Assembly: GCA_900468065.1 (NCBI GenBank)
Contig: UBTA01000018.1
Coordinates: 1-62,221, forward strand
DNA from: Hyphomicrobiales bacterium
GTDB lineage: Bacteria > Pseudomonadota > Alphaproteobacteria > Rhizobiales > Rhizobiaceae
DNA length: 62,221 nucleotides
Reading direction: 5' to 3'
Shown: positions 34,682-44,654 of the stretch, piece after piece
How positions within the stretch are numbered: the first letter of the stretch is position 1
Layout of the letters: each line of letters opens with the position of its first letter
Notes under the pieces: generated by a model
Database searches by the model: none
Told to the model about the DNA's origin: nothing
Seen by the model: only the letters and a program-made list of their open reading frames with translations
Position numbers and translations under genes: made by a program

Positions 34682-37600
34682 CTACAACAAAACGCCTTCA
34701 TGCGCGTTTTTTGTGACAGTATTATTGACGCTGACGATCGGCTCGCCGTTTTCCGCATTTTTCGTCACGGAAATCACATGCGGCTTGCCATCGATGGTCA
34801 GTGTCGCGGAGAATCCATCCCAGTGCTTCGGCAGGACAGGTTGGACGACCAGCTTGTCTCCCTGCCGGCGGATGCCGAGAATGCCCTCGACCGCCGCCCG
34901 ATAGAGCCAGGCCGCAGACCCGGTGTACCAGGTCCAGCCGCCGCGTCCCGTCAGGCCGCCGTCACCATAGATATCGGCAGCGACCACATAGGGCTCGACC
35001 CTATAGTGATCGGCACTTTCGCGGTCCTTCGAATGATTGACCGGATTGAGCATCTCGAAGGCACGCCAGGCGTCTTCGGTGCGGTTCTGTGCCGCCAACG
35101 CCAAGACGACCCAGGTCGCAGCATGGGTATACTGGCCGCCATTTTCGCGAACGCCTGGCGGATAGGCCTTGATATAGCCTGGATCCTGCGCGGTTCCGGA
35201 GAGCGGCGGGGTGAACAGGCGGATGATCTGGTGATCGCCATCGGCCAGTTCCGCCAGCACCGCATCCATGGCCTCCGCCGAGCGAACCGCATCGCCTTCG
35301 CCGGAGAGCACGCTCCACGACTGGGCAATCGAATCGATCCGGCACTCGCTACTTTCGGCAGAACCGAGCGGCGTGCCGTCATCATAATAGCCGCGGCGAT
35401 AGTGGTTGCCATCCCAGCCGGCCGTTTCGAGCGCCTTCTTGAGGCTGGCAAGGTGTGCCTCCCAGGCAGAAACCCGCTTGGTATCGCCCCGCTCGCGCGC
35501 AATCACGAGGAAGGAGCGCAGCGTCGATGCCAGGAACCAGCCGAGCCAGACGCTGGTGCCGCGCCCTTCGATGCCGACGCGGTTCATGCCATCGTTCCAG
35601 TCGCCGCCGAGGATCAGCGGCAGCCCGTTCTCGCCCTTACGGGCAACGGCGAGATCAAGCGCCAAGGCGCAATGTTCGTAGAGGCTGGCACGCCGCTCTG
35701 ACACTGCCGGCTGATAGAAGCTGTCATGCTGGCCGGGCTCCAGGGCAGCACCTTCGATGAAGGCGATCTGCTCGTCGAGAATGTCCTTGTTTCCGGTGAC
35801 CGAGCAATAGTGCTGGACGGCATGGCCAAGCCAGACGACATCGTCGGAGATCAGCGTACGCACACCGGCACCCGTGTTCGGTAACCACCAATGCAGCACG
35901 TCACCCTCGATAAATTGCCGGGCGGCAGCGTTCAGGATCTGTGCCCGGGCAAGCTCCGGCCGGTGCACGATGAAGGCGAGCGTATCCTGCAACTGGTCGC
36001 GGAAGCCGAAGGCACCGCTGGCCTGATAGAAGGCCGAGCGTGCCAATATCCGGCAGCCAAGGCTCTGATAGGGGAGCCAGGCATTGACCATGTTGTCGAA
36101 CGCCTTGTCGGGCGTTTCGATCTGCAGCACACCGGTAAAGTCCTGCCAGTAGCTGTTGGACGCTTCAAGAACCGTGTCAAACGTGCTCTTGCGCGCTTCG
36201 GCGAGATGCTCGAGGGCCTGCCCGGCATTGTCGGAATCGCCGATATAGAACGTCAGTTCGCGGGTAGCACCCGGCTCCAGCGTCACATCGACCACGATCG
36301 CCGCACAGGGATCGCCATCGGCTTCGACGGCACCCGACAACGTACCACCATCAAGCACAGCCTGCGGGGCATAAATGCTGCCCCCCTGGCCGAGGAACTC
36401 GCGCCGGCTGGAGGTAAACCCCGACGGCATGTCGCTGGCTCCAAGGAAGGCGGTACGGCCGGAATAGTCGATGCTGTATGGATTGGTCGCGAGCACCGCC
36501 CCGCTCGCTTCATCCTGATGCGACAGGATGAACGGCGCGGTCTTTGCCCGGTTGTTACCGAGCACCCATTCGGCATAGCCGTAAACCTTGAGGCTACGGG
36601 CTTCACTGGTAGTGTTGCTCAACAGCAGCCGCAGGTATTTGACAGGCGCGGTGCGATGAACGGTCTGGCCGACCTCGATCTCCAGACCGTCCTGAACGCT
36701 GTTGAAGACGGAGTAGCCGAGGCCATGCCGTGTTTCGAACTGGACCGACTTGCGGCGGGACAAGGCAGCATAGGGCGACAGGACCGCGCCGCTGTCCATG
36801 TCGCGGATGAAGATGGCTTCGCCGGGACGGTTGATGACCGGATCGTTGGTCCAGGGCGTCAGCTGATAGTCGCGCGAGTTGCGGCCCCAGGTAAAAGCGG
36901 CGCCTTCGGCAGCAACATGGAAACCGAAGGCTTCATTGGAAATCACGTTGATCCAAGGCTGCGGTGTCGCTTCGCCGCCCCGCAGCCGTGTTACGTATTC
37001 GCGGCCGTCGGCGGAAAAGCCGCCATAGCCGTTCCAGAAGTCCAGCCCATCACCGTTGATCTCGACCTTCTTGGCGCTGTTATCCTGGGGAATGACCGCC
37101 AGCAACGGTGCTGCAGGAATGTCTTCCTTCGGCGACGGTTTTGCCAAAAGATTTTCGGCGCGCGAAATCTGGTCCGAAATCTTGCCGTTGCGGGCATGGA
37201 ACACGGCACGGGACGCGGACAGCAGCGCCGACCAGGTCTGCGGTTCCATGATATCGCGGCGAACGGCAAAGATGTGCTGGCGTGGGCCGTCTGAAAGGCC
37301 ACGCAAGCGCAGGTTTTCCGCCATCGCATCGAGTGTGTGCTGCATGTCCTGCGCATAGGAGGAGGCACGCTCGTTGATGATCACCAGATCGGCGGTGACG
37401 CCGCGCGAGCGCAGATATTCCTGCGCCCTCAAGGCTTCTCGCGCGATGCCAAGATCGATGTCGTCATTGATGCGGACGGCAAAGATCGGGAAATCGCCCG
37501 AGATCGACAGCGGCCAGAGTGCCGATTGCGGCGCAAGACCGGCCTGCACCGTGGCAGTATCGGCGCGCAGCTGCATGTCGGGATAGACAAGGTAGCGGCC

Positions 37601-40600
37601 AAGCATCTGGAAGCTTGCGGCTTCCTGCGAGGTCACGCCGACATGGCGCATCTGCACCTGCGAACGGGTCCAGGCGTGGATGAGCTCATGGTTGAAGCTG
37701 TCGGGATGGCGATAGCGATCGACGGCCTTGTCGATCTCTTCGCGACCCGGTGCCGCGATGGTCCAGAAGATCACGCTGACCTTCTTGCCCGCCGGTACGC
37801 GTACGACGCGGCGCAGCGAGACGATCGGGTCGAGCGTATAGCCGTCCGAGCCGGAAAGTTTGGCATCGGTATCGAAGGCCTGCGCTTCGGCCAGCGTGCG
37901 GCCTGTGCCGATGAAGCGGCGACGGTCCGTCTCTGCCTCGGTATGGCGGGTGCTGGCGGCATTATCGACGATCAGATGCGCAACCTGCATATCCGGCTCG
38001 CCGGGGCTGCGTTTGTTGCGCGTGACGCGGATGACGTCGCCCTTCGGATCGACTTCCGTCTTCAGGAACATCTTGGCAAACAGCGGGTGGGCGCTGTCAG
38101 TATCATCCGTGGTCAAAACCGGTTCGGCGTAGGATGTCACTTCGATGAAGCGGTCCTCGGTGCCAGTGTTGAGCAGGATCACACGGCGGCCTTCCGCATC
38201 GTGCTCGGTGGCGACGATGCATTCGACTTCGCTGGTCAGATCGCCGACCGTCTTGATGAACTCTGCCTTGTCGTCGCCGAAGCGGGTGGTGGTCTTTTCA
38301 CCTTCAGCGCGGCGTGGTTCCGCCGTTGCCGACCACCAGTCACCGGTCGTCGTATCGCGCAGGAAGATGAATGTGCCTGAACGGTCTTCGGTCGGATCGG
38401 CCTTCCAGCGGGCAACGGTCTGCCCGTTCCAGCGGGAATAGCCGGAACCGGTCGCCGTCAGCATCACTGCGTAATGGCCGTTCGACAGGAACACCGTCTC
38501 GCGATCCTTGGCCAGCGGATTGGTGATGACGCGGACCTCGGGGCGCAGCAGATCTTCCTGGCCCTTGCCGAGCGATTCCGGTTCCTTCTTGGTGTTGATG
38601 ATCGGGATGTCGCGCGGTGCCTTTTCCTGCAGCAGCAGTTCGGCGGCTTCGATCACCGGGTCGGCATGGAACCACTCGCGCAGACGCCCATTGAAGACGA
38701 CGTTGGCGACGGCAGCAATCGACATACCATGATGGTGGGCATAGTAGTTACGCACGACGGCGCAGGTCTTGCCTTCCGGCACGCGGGTCGGCGTAAAATC
38801 GACAGCGTCGTGGAAGCCATAGACGCCGAGCGCGCCAAGGCCACGCAGACGCTCCAGATTGGCGATGGCCGCCTTCGGATCGTACATGCTGGCAAGGATC
38901 GAGGCATAGGGGGCGATGACGGCATTCTGGCCGAGACCACGCTTCAGACCCAGCGTCGGCACGCCGAAGTTGGTGTACTGATAGGTCAACTCATGGTCGC
39001 GAGCATTGAAGGCCGCTTCCGAAATGCCCCACGGCGTGCCGAGGCGGCGGCCGTGGTTCATCTGTTCCTGAACGATCAGGTTGTTGGTCTGATTGAGAAT
39101 GCCGCCCTGACGCTCCTGCATGACCAGCGGCGGCATCAGGTATTCGAACATCGAGCCCGACCAGGAAATCAGCGCACCGCGCGCGCCGATTGGCACGATC
39201 GGACGGCCGAGCTTGTACCAGTGCTCCGTCGGCAGATCGCCCTTGGCGATGGCAAACAGGCTGGTGAGACGGGCTTCCGATGCCAGAAGGTCGTAGCAGG
39301 CTTCGTCCAACTCATTGGCGTTGACGCGATAACCGATCGACAGAAGGCGCCGCTCCGGACGGAACAGGAAGCTGAAATCCATCGTAAACGCGATATCGCG
39401 AGCCCGGTCGCGGATGACGATCAGGCGCTGGCGCAACGCTTCAATAGCGCCGAGATCGAACACGCCGTCGGCAATATGGGCCTCGCAGGTGTTGACGAGC
39501 ATGGTCGCCCATTTCGTCACTTCGCCGCTCTGGGCGCTCTTCACCTCGTGGTCGAGATTGACGGTAAGCTTGTGAATGTCGCGCGCCAAAACGGCCAGGT
39601 TGATCACCCGGATGGAGGCGAATTCGTGCTCGCGCTTGACCGCAGCAAGCGCGTTCTGGAAGCCGGCAATCCGCTCTTCCATCAGGCGGCGCAGCGGCCG
39701 CACGGTCTTGCGGTCGTCCGGCAGATCGGCCAGCACCTCGGACAGAATGGAGGCGACATCACCGATACCGTCGAGATTGCCCTGCACATGTGCTGACGGG
39801 GCTTCGGCCCAGTCGCGGCACATCGAGGACACAGCGATCAGGTGGCCAGCAAGATTGCCGCTATCGACGGCGGAGACATATTTCGGCTCCATCGTTTCCA
39901 GCGTGTCGGTCTTGTACCAGTTGAACAGATGGCCGCGGTATTTCGGCATGCGGTCGACCGTGGCGACCGTTTCTTCCAGGCGGCGAATGGTTTCCTCGAA
40001 ACCGATCCAGCCAAAATCACGGGCGGACATGACGGAGAGGAGATAGACGCCGATATTCGTCGGCGAGGTGCGCTCGGCGAGGATCGGATGCGGTATTTCC
40101 TGGAAATTGTCCGGCGGCAGGAAATGCTGCTCGGCGGTGACGAACTGCTCGAAATAGAGCCAGGTACGCCGCGCGATCTTGCGCAGTTCCTCGACGACAT
40201 CATCCGGCACCACCAGCTGGTCTTCCGTCTCGGCGGACTGGCTGACAAACCAGGCAATAGCCGGCGACAATGCCCAGAGCAGGGCAAACGGGATGCCGAT
40301 GAAGGGAAGTCCGGTATCGGAAACTGCCGCCAGCAGCAGCGAAATGACCGATAGGACCGGTGCGATCCACATCGAACGGTAATAATCGAGGATGCTGCCG
40401 CCGGCCGAACTTTGGACTTGTGCGGCGGTGCGCCATTCCAGCATCAGCTTGCCGCTGACGAAGGTCCGGTAGATCGACCGCACAATGGCGTCCATCATCA
40501 TCGCAGCCGAATGGGCAATGAAGACGATACGCAAGGCGACCTGCGCATTGGCCGCCTGGATTTCGGAGAGAACGGCATGCAGATGGGCGCGCGCGACGAT

Positions 40601-43171
40601 ATCGTTGCGGCGGGGCATGATGCCGGAAATCAGCGACAGGGTGGGCGCGACGAACAGACTGAAGATCAGCACGAACTGCCAGACCAGCGCCTGCGTCGGC
40701 TCCATGTAGTACCAGCCCATGACCGAGGCAATCAGCCATGCACAGGGGATCAGCGAACGGCGCAGGTTATCGTACATCTTCCAGCGGCCAAGCATGCTGA
40801 CGCCGTTGGACAGATTGAACATATAGGGCAGGAGCTGCCAGTCGCCGCGTGCCCAGCGATGCTGGCGCGACATCTCGACCTCGTAGCGGATCGGGAAATC
40901 CTCGACCAGTTCGACATCGCTGACCAGCGCGCAATGCGCCAGCGAGCCTTCGAGCAGATCGTGACTGAGGACCGCGTTTTCCTCGATCTTGCCCTTCAGG
41001 GCAGCCTCGAAGGCATCGACGTGGTAGAGGCCCTTGCCGGTAAACGTGCCTTCGCCAGCAATGTCCTGGTAGACGTCGGACACGGTGAAGACATAGGGGT
41101 CGATACCGCGGTTGATCGAGAAGATGCGCTGGAATGCCGAAGCATCACTACCGGTGGTCAAGGACGGGGTGACGCGCGGCTGCAGGATGCCGTAACCGGC
41201 TGTGACCTTCTGGGTAACCGGATCGACGACCGGACGATTGATCGGGTGATAGAGCTTACCGACCAGCTTGGTCACCGCATCGCGCATCAGGCGCGTGTCG
41301 GAATCGAGCGTCATGACATACTGAACGTTTTCAGGAACCGTGTTGGCACCGGCAAGGAAGCTGGTATCGCTGTCGCCGCGCAGAAGCAGGTTCAGCTCAT
41401 GCAGCTTGCCGCGCTTGCGCTCCCAGCCCATCCAGGCACCTTCGGCCTCGTTGTAAAGTCGGCGGCGATGCAGAAGATAGAAGCGGGTACGGCCATCATG
41501 GGCATAGCGGGCGCTCAGCGTCTCGATCTCGGCCTTGGCATATTCCAGCACTTCGAGATCGGCTGTCGTTTCCTCCTCTGCGCTATCGACCCAGTCGCTG
41601 ACAAGCGCGAAATAGATTTCGCCCTTCGGATTGGCGAGATAGTGAACTTCAAGATTGCGCACCAGTTCATCGACGTGGTCGCGCTTGGAAATCAGGCAGG
41701 GAACGACGACAAGGGTTCGCGCATCCTCCGGAATCCCCTCAAGGAACTCGTATCCGACCAGCCGCGACGGCGTGACAAACAGCGTCACCAGCGTGTTGAA
41801 GAGGCCAGCCGCGCCTTCGGAGGCCGGAAGGGCGAACAGCAACAGCATGATCAGCTTGGCGCCCGTCGGCATTTCCATCGGGCTGACGAAAAAATAGACC
41901 GCGATCATCGCCAGGATGGTCAGCAGGATGTTCGGGCCGGCAATGGCAAACCAGTCCAGCTTTCGGCCAAGGCGGATGATGGTCTGGAGGATAGACGGAC
42001 GATAGCCGATCTTTTCTTCCAAAAGGCGGCGCTGCTTGCCGACGAGGAAGCCGCCGACATTCGGCTCATGCGGCATTTCGATGGTGCTGGCATCGGCCTT
42101 GACCATGTCAAGCGCAATCTTGGTGACCTCAAGCTCGGAGCTGCCTGAGCGGCGGGCCAGCCGTTCGATCGTGTTGCGGTACTTGTTGCGCGACCCGAAA
42201 TCGAGAGATGAGTAATCAGAGCCTTCACGCAAAGCCTCGTCGAGCTTGCTAACGCTTTCGAACCAGACGGCCCAGTCATTGTCGTCGATTTCTCGAAGGC
42301 TGCGGATGATGTTGCTCATCGTCGCATTGCCCGACGACAGCCGGTTCTGCTCGGCGACCAGAGCTTCCTCGACATCGCTCCCGCGCTTTTCCAGCTGTTC
42401 TTCCAGCCAGGTGATGACGAAGCCCGATGTCTGCGATCCGTCCCGCAGCCGGTAAAGCAGCTGGGCCACAAAGGTGTTGTCCGCACAGAGCTGCTCGGCT
42501 TCCGCCAGTACCGATTTGAATTTATCAGGCGACCCGAGACGGACGATCTGGTCGGCAACGTCGTTTGCCTTGTTGCGCATATTGCGCGACCGGTCGACCC
42601 GGATGGCGATGCGCCGCAGATTTTCGATCAGCACGAACCGGACGATCGACGGCAGCGCCCACAATTCACCGATCTTGAAGGTCTCGTGCTCCTGGAAGCC
42701 GGCAACCATGGCCGTCAGGCTTTCACGCGAAACGGTGCTGTGGGTATGGGCGATATAGAGCCAGGCAAGTGCCATCGTACGCGGGATCGTCGTGCCGGCA
42801 ACCGGAAGGGTGGGCAGCTGACGATAGAACTTGCGCGGAAAATCACGCCGCACTTCCTGGATGGACTCTTCGACCAGGTAATGATTGTCCAGCAGCCATT
42901 CGGCAGCAGGCGTGATTGAAGCACCGGCTTCGACGTCGGTGGCCGTCACCTTGTAGACGCGGAAAATCTCGTCTTCATTTTCGCGATGGCGGGGACGGAA
43001 CTCGAAGGGAAAGAACCCCGGCAGGGACGAAACGCCGTCACGGGCGAGCGCTGCACCGCATTCACGAAGCTCATCGATGGTGAAATAGGTCGAGCGGATC
43101 GAATCGTTGTAATCGATCGGCTTGATCTCGGCTTCGCGGGGGGGCGTGGACGGCGTGTTATGAAGGGGCAT
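34682..43171 (-). CDS. ndvB: Cyclic beta-1,2-glucan synthase (NdvB/ChvB)
   Basis: About 2829 aa, matching the size of rhizobial NdvB/ChvB (about 2800 aa). One inner-membrane protein initiates, elongates, cyclises and releases cyclic beta-1,2-glucan. The N-terminal region is followed by membrane segments and a GT84 glycosyltransferase core with DSDT near residue 620 and the Q-x-x-R-W motif (QHRWARGDWQ) near 770, then more helices. The C-terminal half is a GH94-type phosphorylase module with the catalytic-region GGDWNDGMNRVG near 2520, which sets ring size. The start is uncertain: ATG 43171 gives family length but no clear ribosome site; GTG 43261 is preceded by AGGA at tight spacing. No frameshift seen. 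Confidence 0.95.
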   Translation of the reverse strand: MPLHNTPSTPPREAEIKPIDYNDSIRSTYFTIDELRECGAALARDGVSSLPGFFPFEFRPRHRENEDEIFRVYKVTATDVEAGASITPAAEWLLDNHYLVEESIQEVRRDFPRKFYRQLPTLPVAGTTIPRTMALAWLYIAHTHSTVSRESLTAMVAGFQEHETFKIGELWALPSIVRFVLIENLRRIAIRVDRSRNMRNKANDVADQIVRLGSPDKFKSVLAEAEQLCADNTFVAQLLYRLRDGSQTSGFVITWLEEQLEKRGSDVEEALVAEQNRLSSGNATMSNIIRSLREIDDNDWAVWFESVSKLDEALREGSDYSSLDFGSRNKYRNTIERLARRSGSSELEVTKIALDMVKADASTIEMPHEPNVGGFLVGKQRRLLEEKIGYRPSILQTIIRLGRKLDWFAIAGPNILLTILAMIAVYFFVSPMEMPTGAKLIMLLLFALPASEGAAGLFNTLVTLFVTPSRLVGYEFLEGIPEDARTLVVVPCLISKRDHVDELVRNLEVHYLANPKGEIYFALVSDWVDSAEEETTADLEVLEYAKAEIETLSARYAHDGRTRFYLLHRRRLYNEAEGAWMGWERKRGKLHELNLLLRGDSDTSFLAGANTVPENVQYVMTLDSDTRLMRDAVTKLVGKLYHPINRPVVDPVTQKVTAGYGILQPRVTPSLTTGSDASAFQRIFSINRGIDPYVFTVSDVYQDIAGEGTFTGKGLYHVDAFEAALKGKIEENAVLSHDLLEGSLAHCALVSDVELVEDFPIRYEVEMSRQHRWARGDWQLLPYMFNLSNGVSMLGRWKMYDNLRRSLIPCAWLIASVMGWYYMEPTQALVWQFVLIFSLFVAPTLSLISGIMPRRNDIVARAHLHAVLSEIQAANAQVALRIVFIAHSAAMMMDAIVRSIYRTFVSGKLMLEWRTAAQVQSSAGGSILDYYRSMWIAPVLSVISLLLAAVSDTGLPFIGIPFALLWALSPAIAWFVSQSAETEDQLVVPDDVVEELRKIARRTWLYFEQFVTAEQHFLPPDNFQEIPHPILAERTSPTNIGVYLLSVMSARDFGWIGFEETIRRLEETVATVDRMPKYRGHLFNWYKTDTLETMEPKYVSAVDSGNLAGHLIAVSSMCRDWAEAPSAHVQGNLDGIGDVASILSEVLADLPDDRKTVRPLRRLMEERIAGFQNALAAVKREHEFASIRVINLAVLARDIHKLTVNLDHEVKSAQSGEVTKWATMLVNTCEAHIADGVFDLGAIEALRQRLIVIRDRARDIAFTMDFSFLFRPERRLLSIGYRVNANELDEACYDLLASEARLTSLFAIAKGDLPTEHWYKLGRPIVPIGARGALISWSGSMFEYLMPPLVMQERQGGILNQTNNLIVQEQMNHGRRLGTPWGISEAAFNARDHELTYQYTNFGVPTLGLKRGLGQNAVIAPYASILASMYDPKAAIANLERLRGLGALGVYGFHDAVDFTPTRVPEGKTCAVVRNYYAHHHGMSIAAVANVVFNGRLREWFHADPVIEAAELLLQEKAPRDIPIINTKKEPESLGKGQEDLLRPEVRVITNPLAKDRETVFLSNGHYAVMLTATGSGYSRWNGQTVARWKADPTEDRSGTFIFLRDTTTGDWWSATAEPRRAEGEKTTTRFGDDKAEFIKTVGDLTSEVECIVATEHDAEGRRVILLNTGTEDRFIEVTSYAEPVLTTDDTDSAHPLFAKMFLKTEVDPKGDVIRVTRNKRSPGEPDMQVAHLIVDNAASTRHTEAETDRRRFIGTGRTLAEAQAFDTDAKLSGSDGYTLDPIVSLRRVVRVPAGKKVSVIFWTIAAPGREEIDKAVDRYRHPDSFNHELIHAWTRSQVQMRHVGVTSQEAASFQMLGRYLVYPDMQLRADTATVQAGLAPQSALWPLSISGDFPIFAVRINDDIDLGIAREALRAQEYLRSRGVTADLVIINERASSYAQDMQHTLDAMAENLRLRGLSDGPRQHIFAVRRDIMEPQTWSALLSASRAVFHARNGKISDQISRAENLLAKPSPKEDIPAAPLLAVIPQDNSAKKVEINGDGLDFWNGYGGFSADGREYVTRLRGGEATPQPWINVISNEAFGFHVAAEGAAFTWGRNSRDYQLTPWTNDPVINRPGEAIFIRDMDSGAVLSPYAALSRRKSVQFETRHGLGYSVFNSVQDGLEIEVGQTVHRTAPVKYLRLLLSNTTSEARSLKVYGYAEWVLGNNRAKTAPFILSHQDEASGAVLATNPYSIDYSGRTAFLGASDMPSGFTSSRREFLGQGGSIYAPQAVLDGGTLSGAVEADGDPCAAIVVDVTLEPGATRELTFYIGDSDNAGQALEHLAEARKSTFDTVLEASNSYWQDFTGVLQIETPDKAFDNMVNAWLPYQSLGCRILARSAFYQASGAFGFRDQLQDTLAFIVHRPELARAQILNAAARQFIEGDVLHWWLPNTGAGVRTLISDDVVWLGHAVQHYCSVTGNKDILDEQIAFIEGAALEPGQHDSFYQPAVSERRASLYEHCALALDLAVARKGENGLPLILGGDWNDGMNRVGIEGRGTSVWLGWFLASTLRSFLVIARERGDTKRVSAWEAHLASLKKALETAGWDGNHYRRGYYDDGTPLGSAESSECRIDSIAQSWSVLSGEGDAVRSAEAMDAVLAELADGDHQIIRLFTPPLSGTAQDPGYIKAYPPGVRENGGQYTHAATWVVLALAAQNRTEDAWRAFEMLNPVNHSKDRESADHYRVEPYVVAADIYGDGGLTGRGGWTWYTGSAAWLYRAAVEGILGIRRQGDKLVVQPVLPKHWDGFSATLTIDGKPHVISVTKNAENGEPIVSVNNTVTKNAHEGVLL

Positions 43172-43645
43172 GGGTACGGGTTCTGGATCCAAGCGGTGTT
43201 GAAGGGTCCGGTGGTCGTGCCGGATGGGCTGCTGCCCTGATTTTTGGCTCTTCGTTTCCACGATCCTAGCTGTCCGCTTTCGCTCTGCCGAAAGCCGTCA
43301 GGTCTCGCGCACGCGGGAAACCGAAGAGTTTGGCATTGCCCGGACGGGCTTTGGAAGGAGTGAAAACGACAGTCGCTTCGCTATCAAGGCTGCGTGGTGC
43401 AAGAAATTGGCATTTTTTAGCCGCAGTGCCAATATGTTGCAAGAAGCGCGGCCAAGGTTCGGGATGAATTCGCGCGTGCCGCGCAAAAGAAAGCGCAGCA
43501 TACACTTTTTTCGTCTCAACCAATCCCGGGAAATCGTTCGCAACCGTATCTTTGATGCTGTTCATCCAGACCGCAACGCAACCGGATGGAAAATGTTCCC
43601 CCTCCTACTGCATTGCAGCGAGGCTGCCTGCACTCTCCCCTGTCA
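43172..43645. other. Non-coding stretch upstream of ndvB
   Basis: 474 bases (384 if ndvB starts at 43261) between ndvB and the LysR gene, holding the ndvB promoter and long leader. Minus-strand frames here (up to 99 aa) have no ribosome site and no recognisable sequence. No strong palindrome seen. Confidence 0.5.
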
Positions 43646-44539
43646 TCAATCAACTTGGCCGACGATCCATTCGCGGAAAGCCTGACTGATCGGATTTTCC
43701 AGCTTGCCCTCCGGCACCACGAGATAATAGCTGTTTTCCGTCTGCATCGGCCGGTCGAACACGACGCGCAACCGGTCGGCCGCAATCTCCTGCTCGATCA
43801 GGTATCGAGGCAGAAGCGCAAAGCCGAGACCAACGACAGCGGCTTCGATCACCATGGAAAACTGGTCGAACCGATTGCCGCGATAGGCCGATTTCATCTC
43901 GCCGCCATTACTCTCGAACCATTGCGCCCACATCTTCGGCCGGGTGGCGAGATGCAGCAGCGGTTTGTGCTCGAGTTCGCCCGGCTCCTGCATCGGGTTA
44001 AGGGCCAGAAGGGCAGGGCTTGCGACCGGCACGATGATTTCGCTGCAGAGGTAGCTGCAGGTGGCATGCGCCCAGACCGGTTGGCCATAATGAATGGCAA
44101 GGTCGAAATTCTGCTCTTCAAAGTCGAAAGGCTGCGACCGCGAGGCGATGTTGATCACCGTGCCCGGATGCTGATTGAGAAAATCCGGCAGGCGCGGCGT
44201 CAGCCAGCGGCTGCCGAAGGTCGGCAGCGACGCGACGGAGAGCGTCGAGTCCGAGCGTGCCGAGGCCATGGCGCGGACCATCAGCTCCTCCGACTGGGTC
44301 AGCAGCCGGCGAACCTCGGGTAAAAACTTCTGGCCCGCATCGGACAGAATGACCCGCTGGCGGATGCGCTCGAACAGGAGAACGCCGATCTGGCTTTCGA
44401 GATCCTTGATCTGGCGGCTGACGGCGCTCTGGGTCAGGTTCAGCTCCGCCGCGGCCTGCGTGAAGCTGCCGTGGCGCGCGGCACACTCGAATGCCTGCAG
44501 CGTGGTGACGTCCGGGACCAGTCTTCTGCTCAACTTCAT
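43646..44539 (-). CDS. LysR-family regulator (GcvA-like), divergent from hglS
   Basis: 297 aa. N-terminal HTH (about 12-70): LQAFECAARHGSFTQAAAELNLTQ split over the recognition helix, then SAVSRQIKDLESQIGVLLFER. The effector domain has the GcvA-subgroup motif SLPTFGSRWLTPRLPDF near residue 103-119. It is transcribed away from hglS across about 115 bp, the normal layout for a LysR regulator and its target, so it probably controls the hglS-D2HGDH-amaB-aminotransferase operon in response to 2-aminoadipate, 2-oxoadipate or lysine (inducer inferred). Confidence 0.88.
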   Translation of the reverse strand: MKLSRRLVPDVTTLQAFECAARHGSFTQAAAELNLTQSAVSRQIKDLESQIGVLLFERIRQRVILSDAGQKFLPEVRRLLTQSEELMVRAMASARSDSTLSVASLPTFGSRWLTPRLPDFLNQHPGTVINIASRSQPFDFEEQNFDLAIHYGQPVWAHATCSYLCSEIIVPVASPALLALNPMQEPGELEHKPLLHLATRPKMWAQWFESNGGEMKSAYRGNRFDQFSMVIEAAVVGLGFALLPRYLIEQEIAADRLRVVFDRPMQTENSYYLVVPEGKLENPISQAFREWIVGQVD

Positions 44540-44654
44540 TCCAGCCTCGCATGATCATAGTCATAACTGTCGCAATCAATGCCCATTCGACCCATATATG
44601 ATACGAAATGAGAATGATCACCGTTATCCCTTCCATACTGCGAGGCGCGTTGCC

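Noticed and set aside
43266-43565. 99-aa minus-strand frame upstream of ndvB
   Set aside because: No ribosome site or recognisable sequence; likely leader/promoter DNA.
44175-44654. N-terminal extension of hglS
   Set aside because: Lies over the divergent LysR gene and is absent from the DUF1338 family; GTG 44655 gives the normal length and puts H70 and H226 in register.
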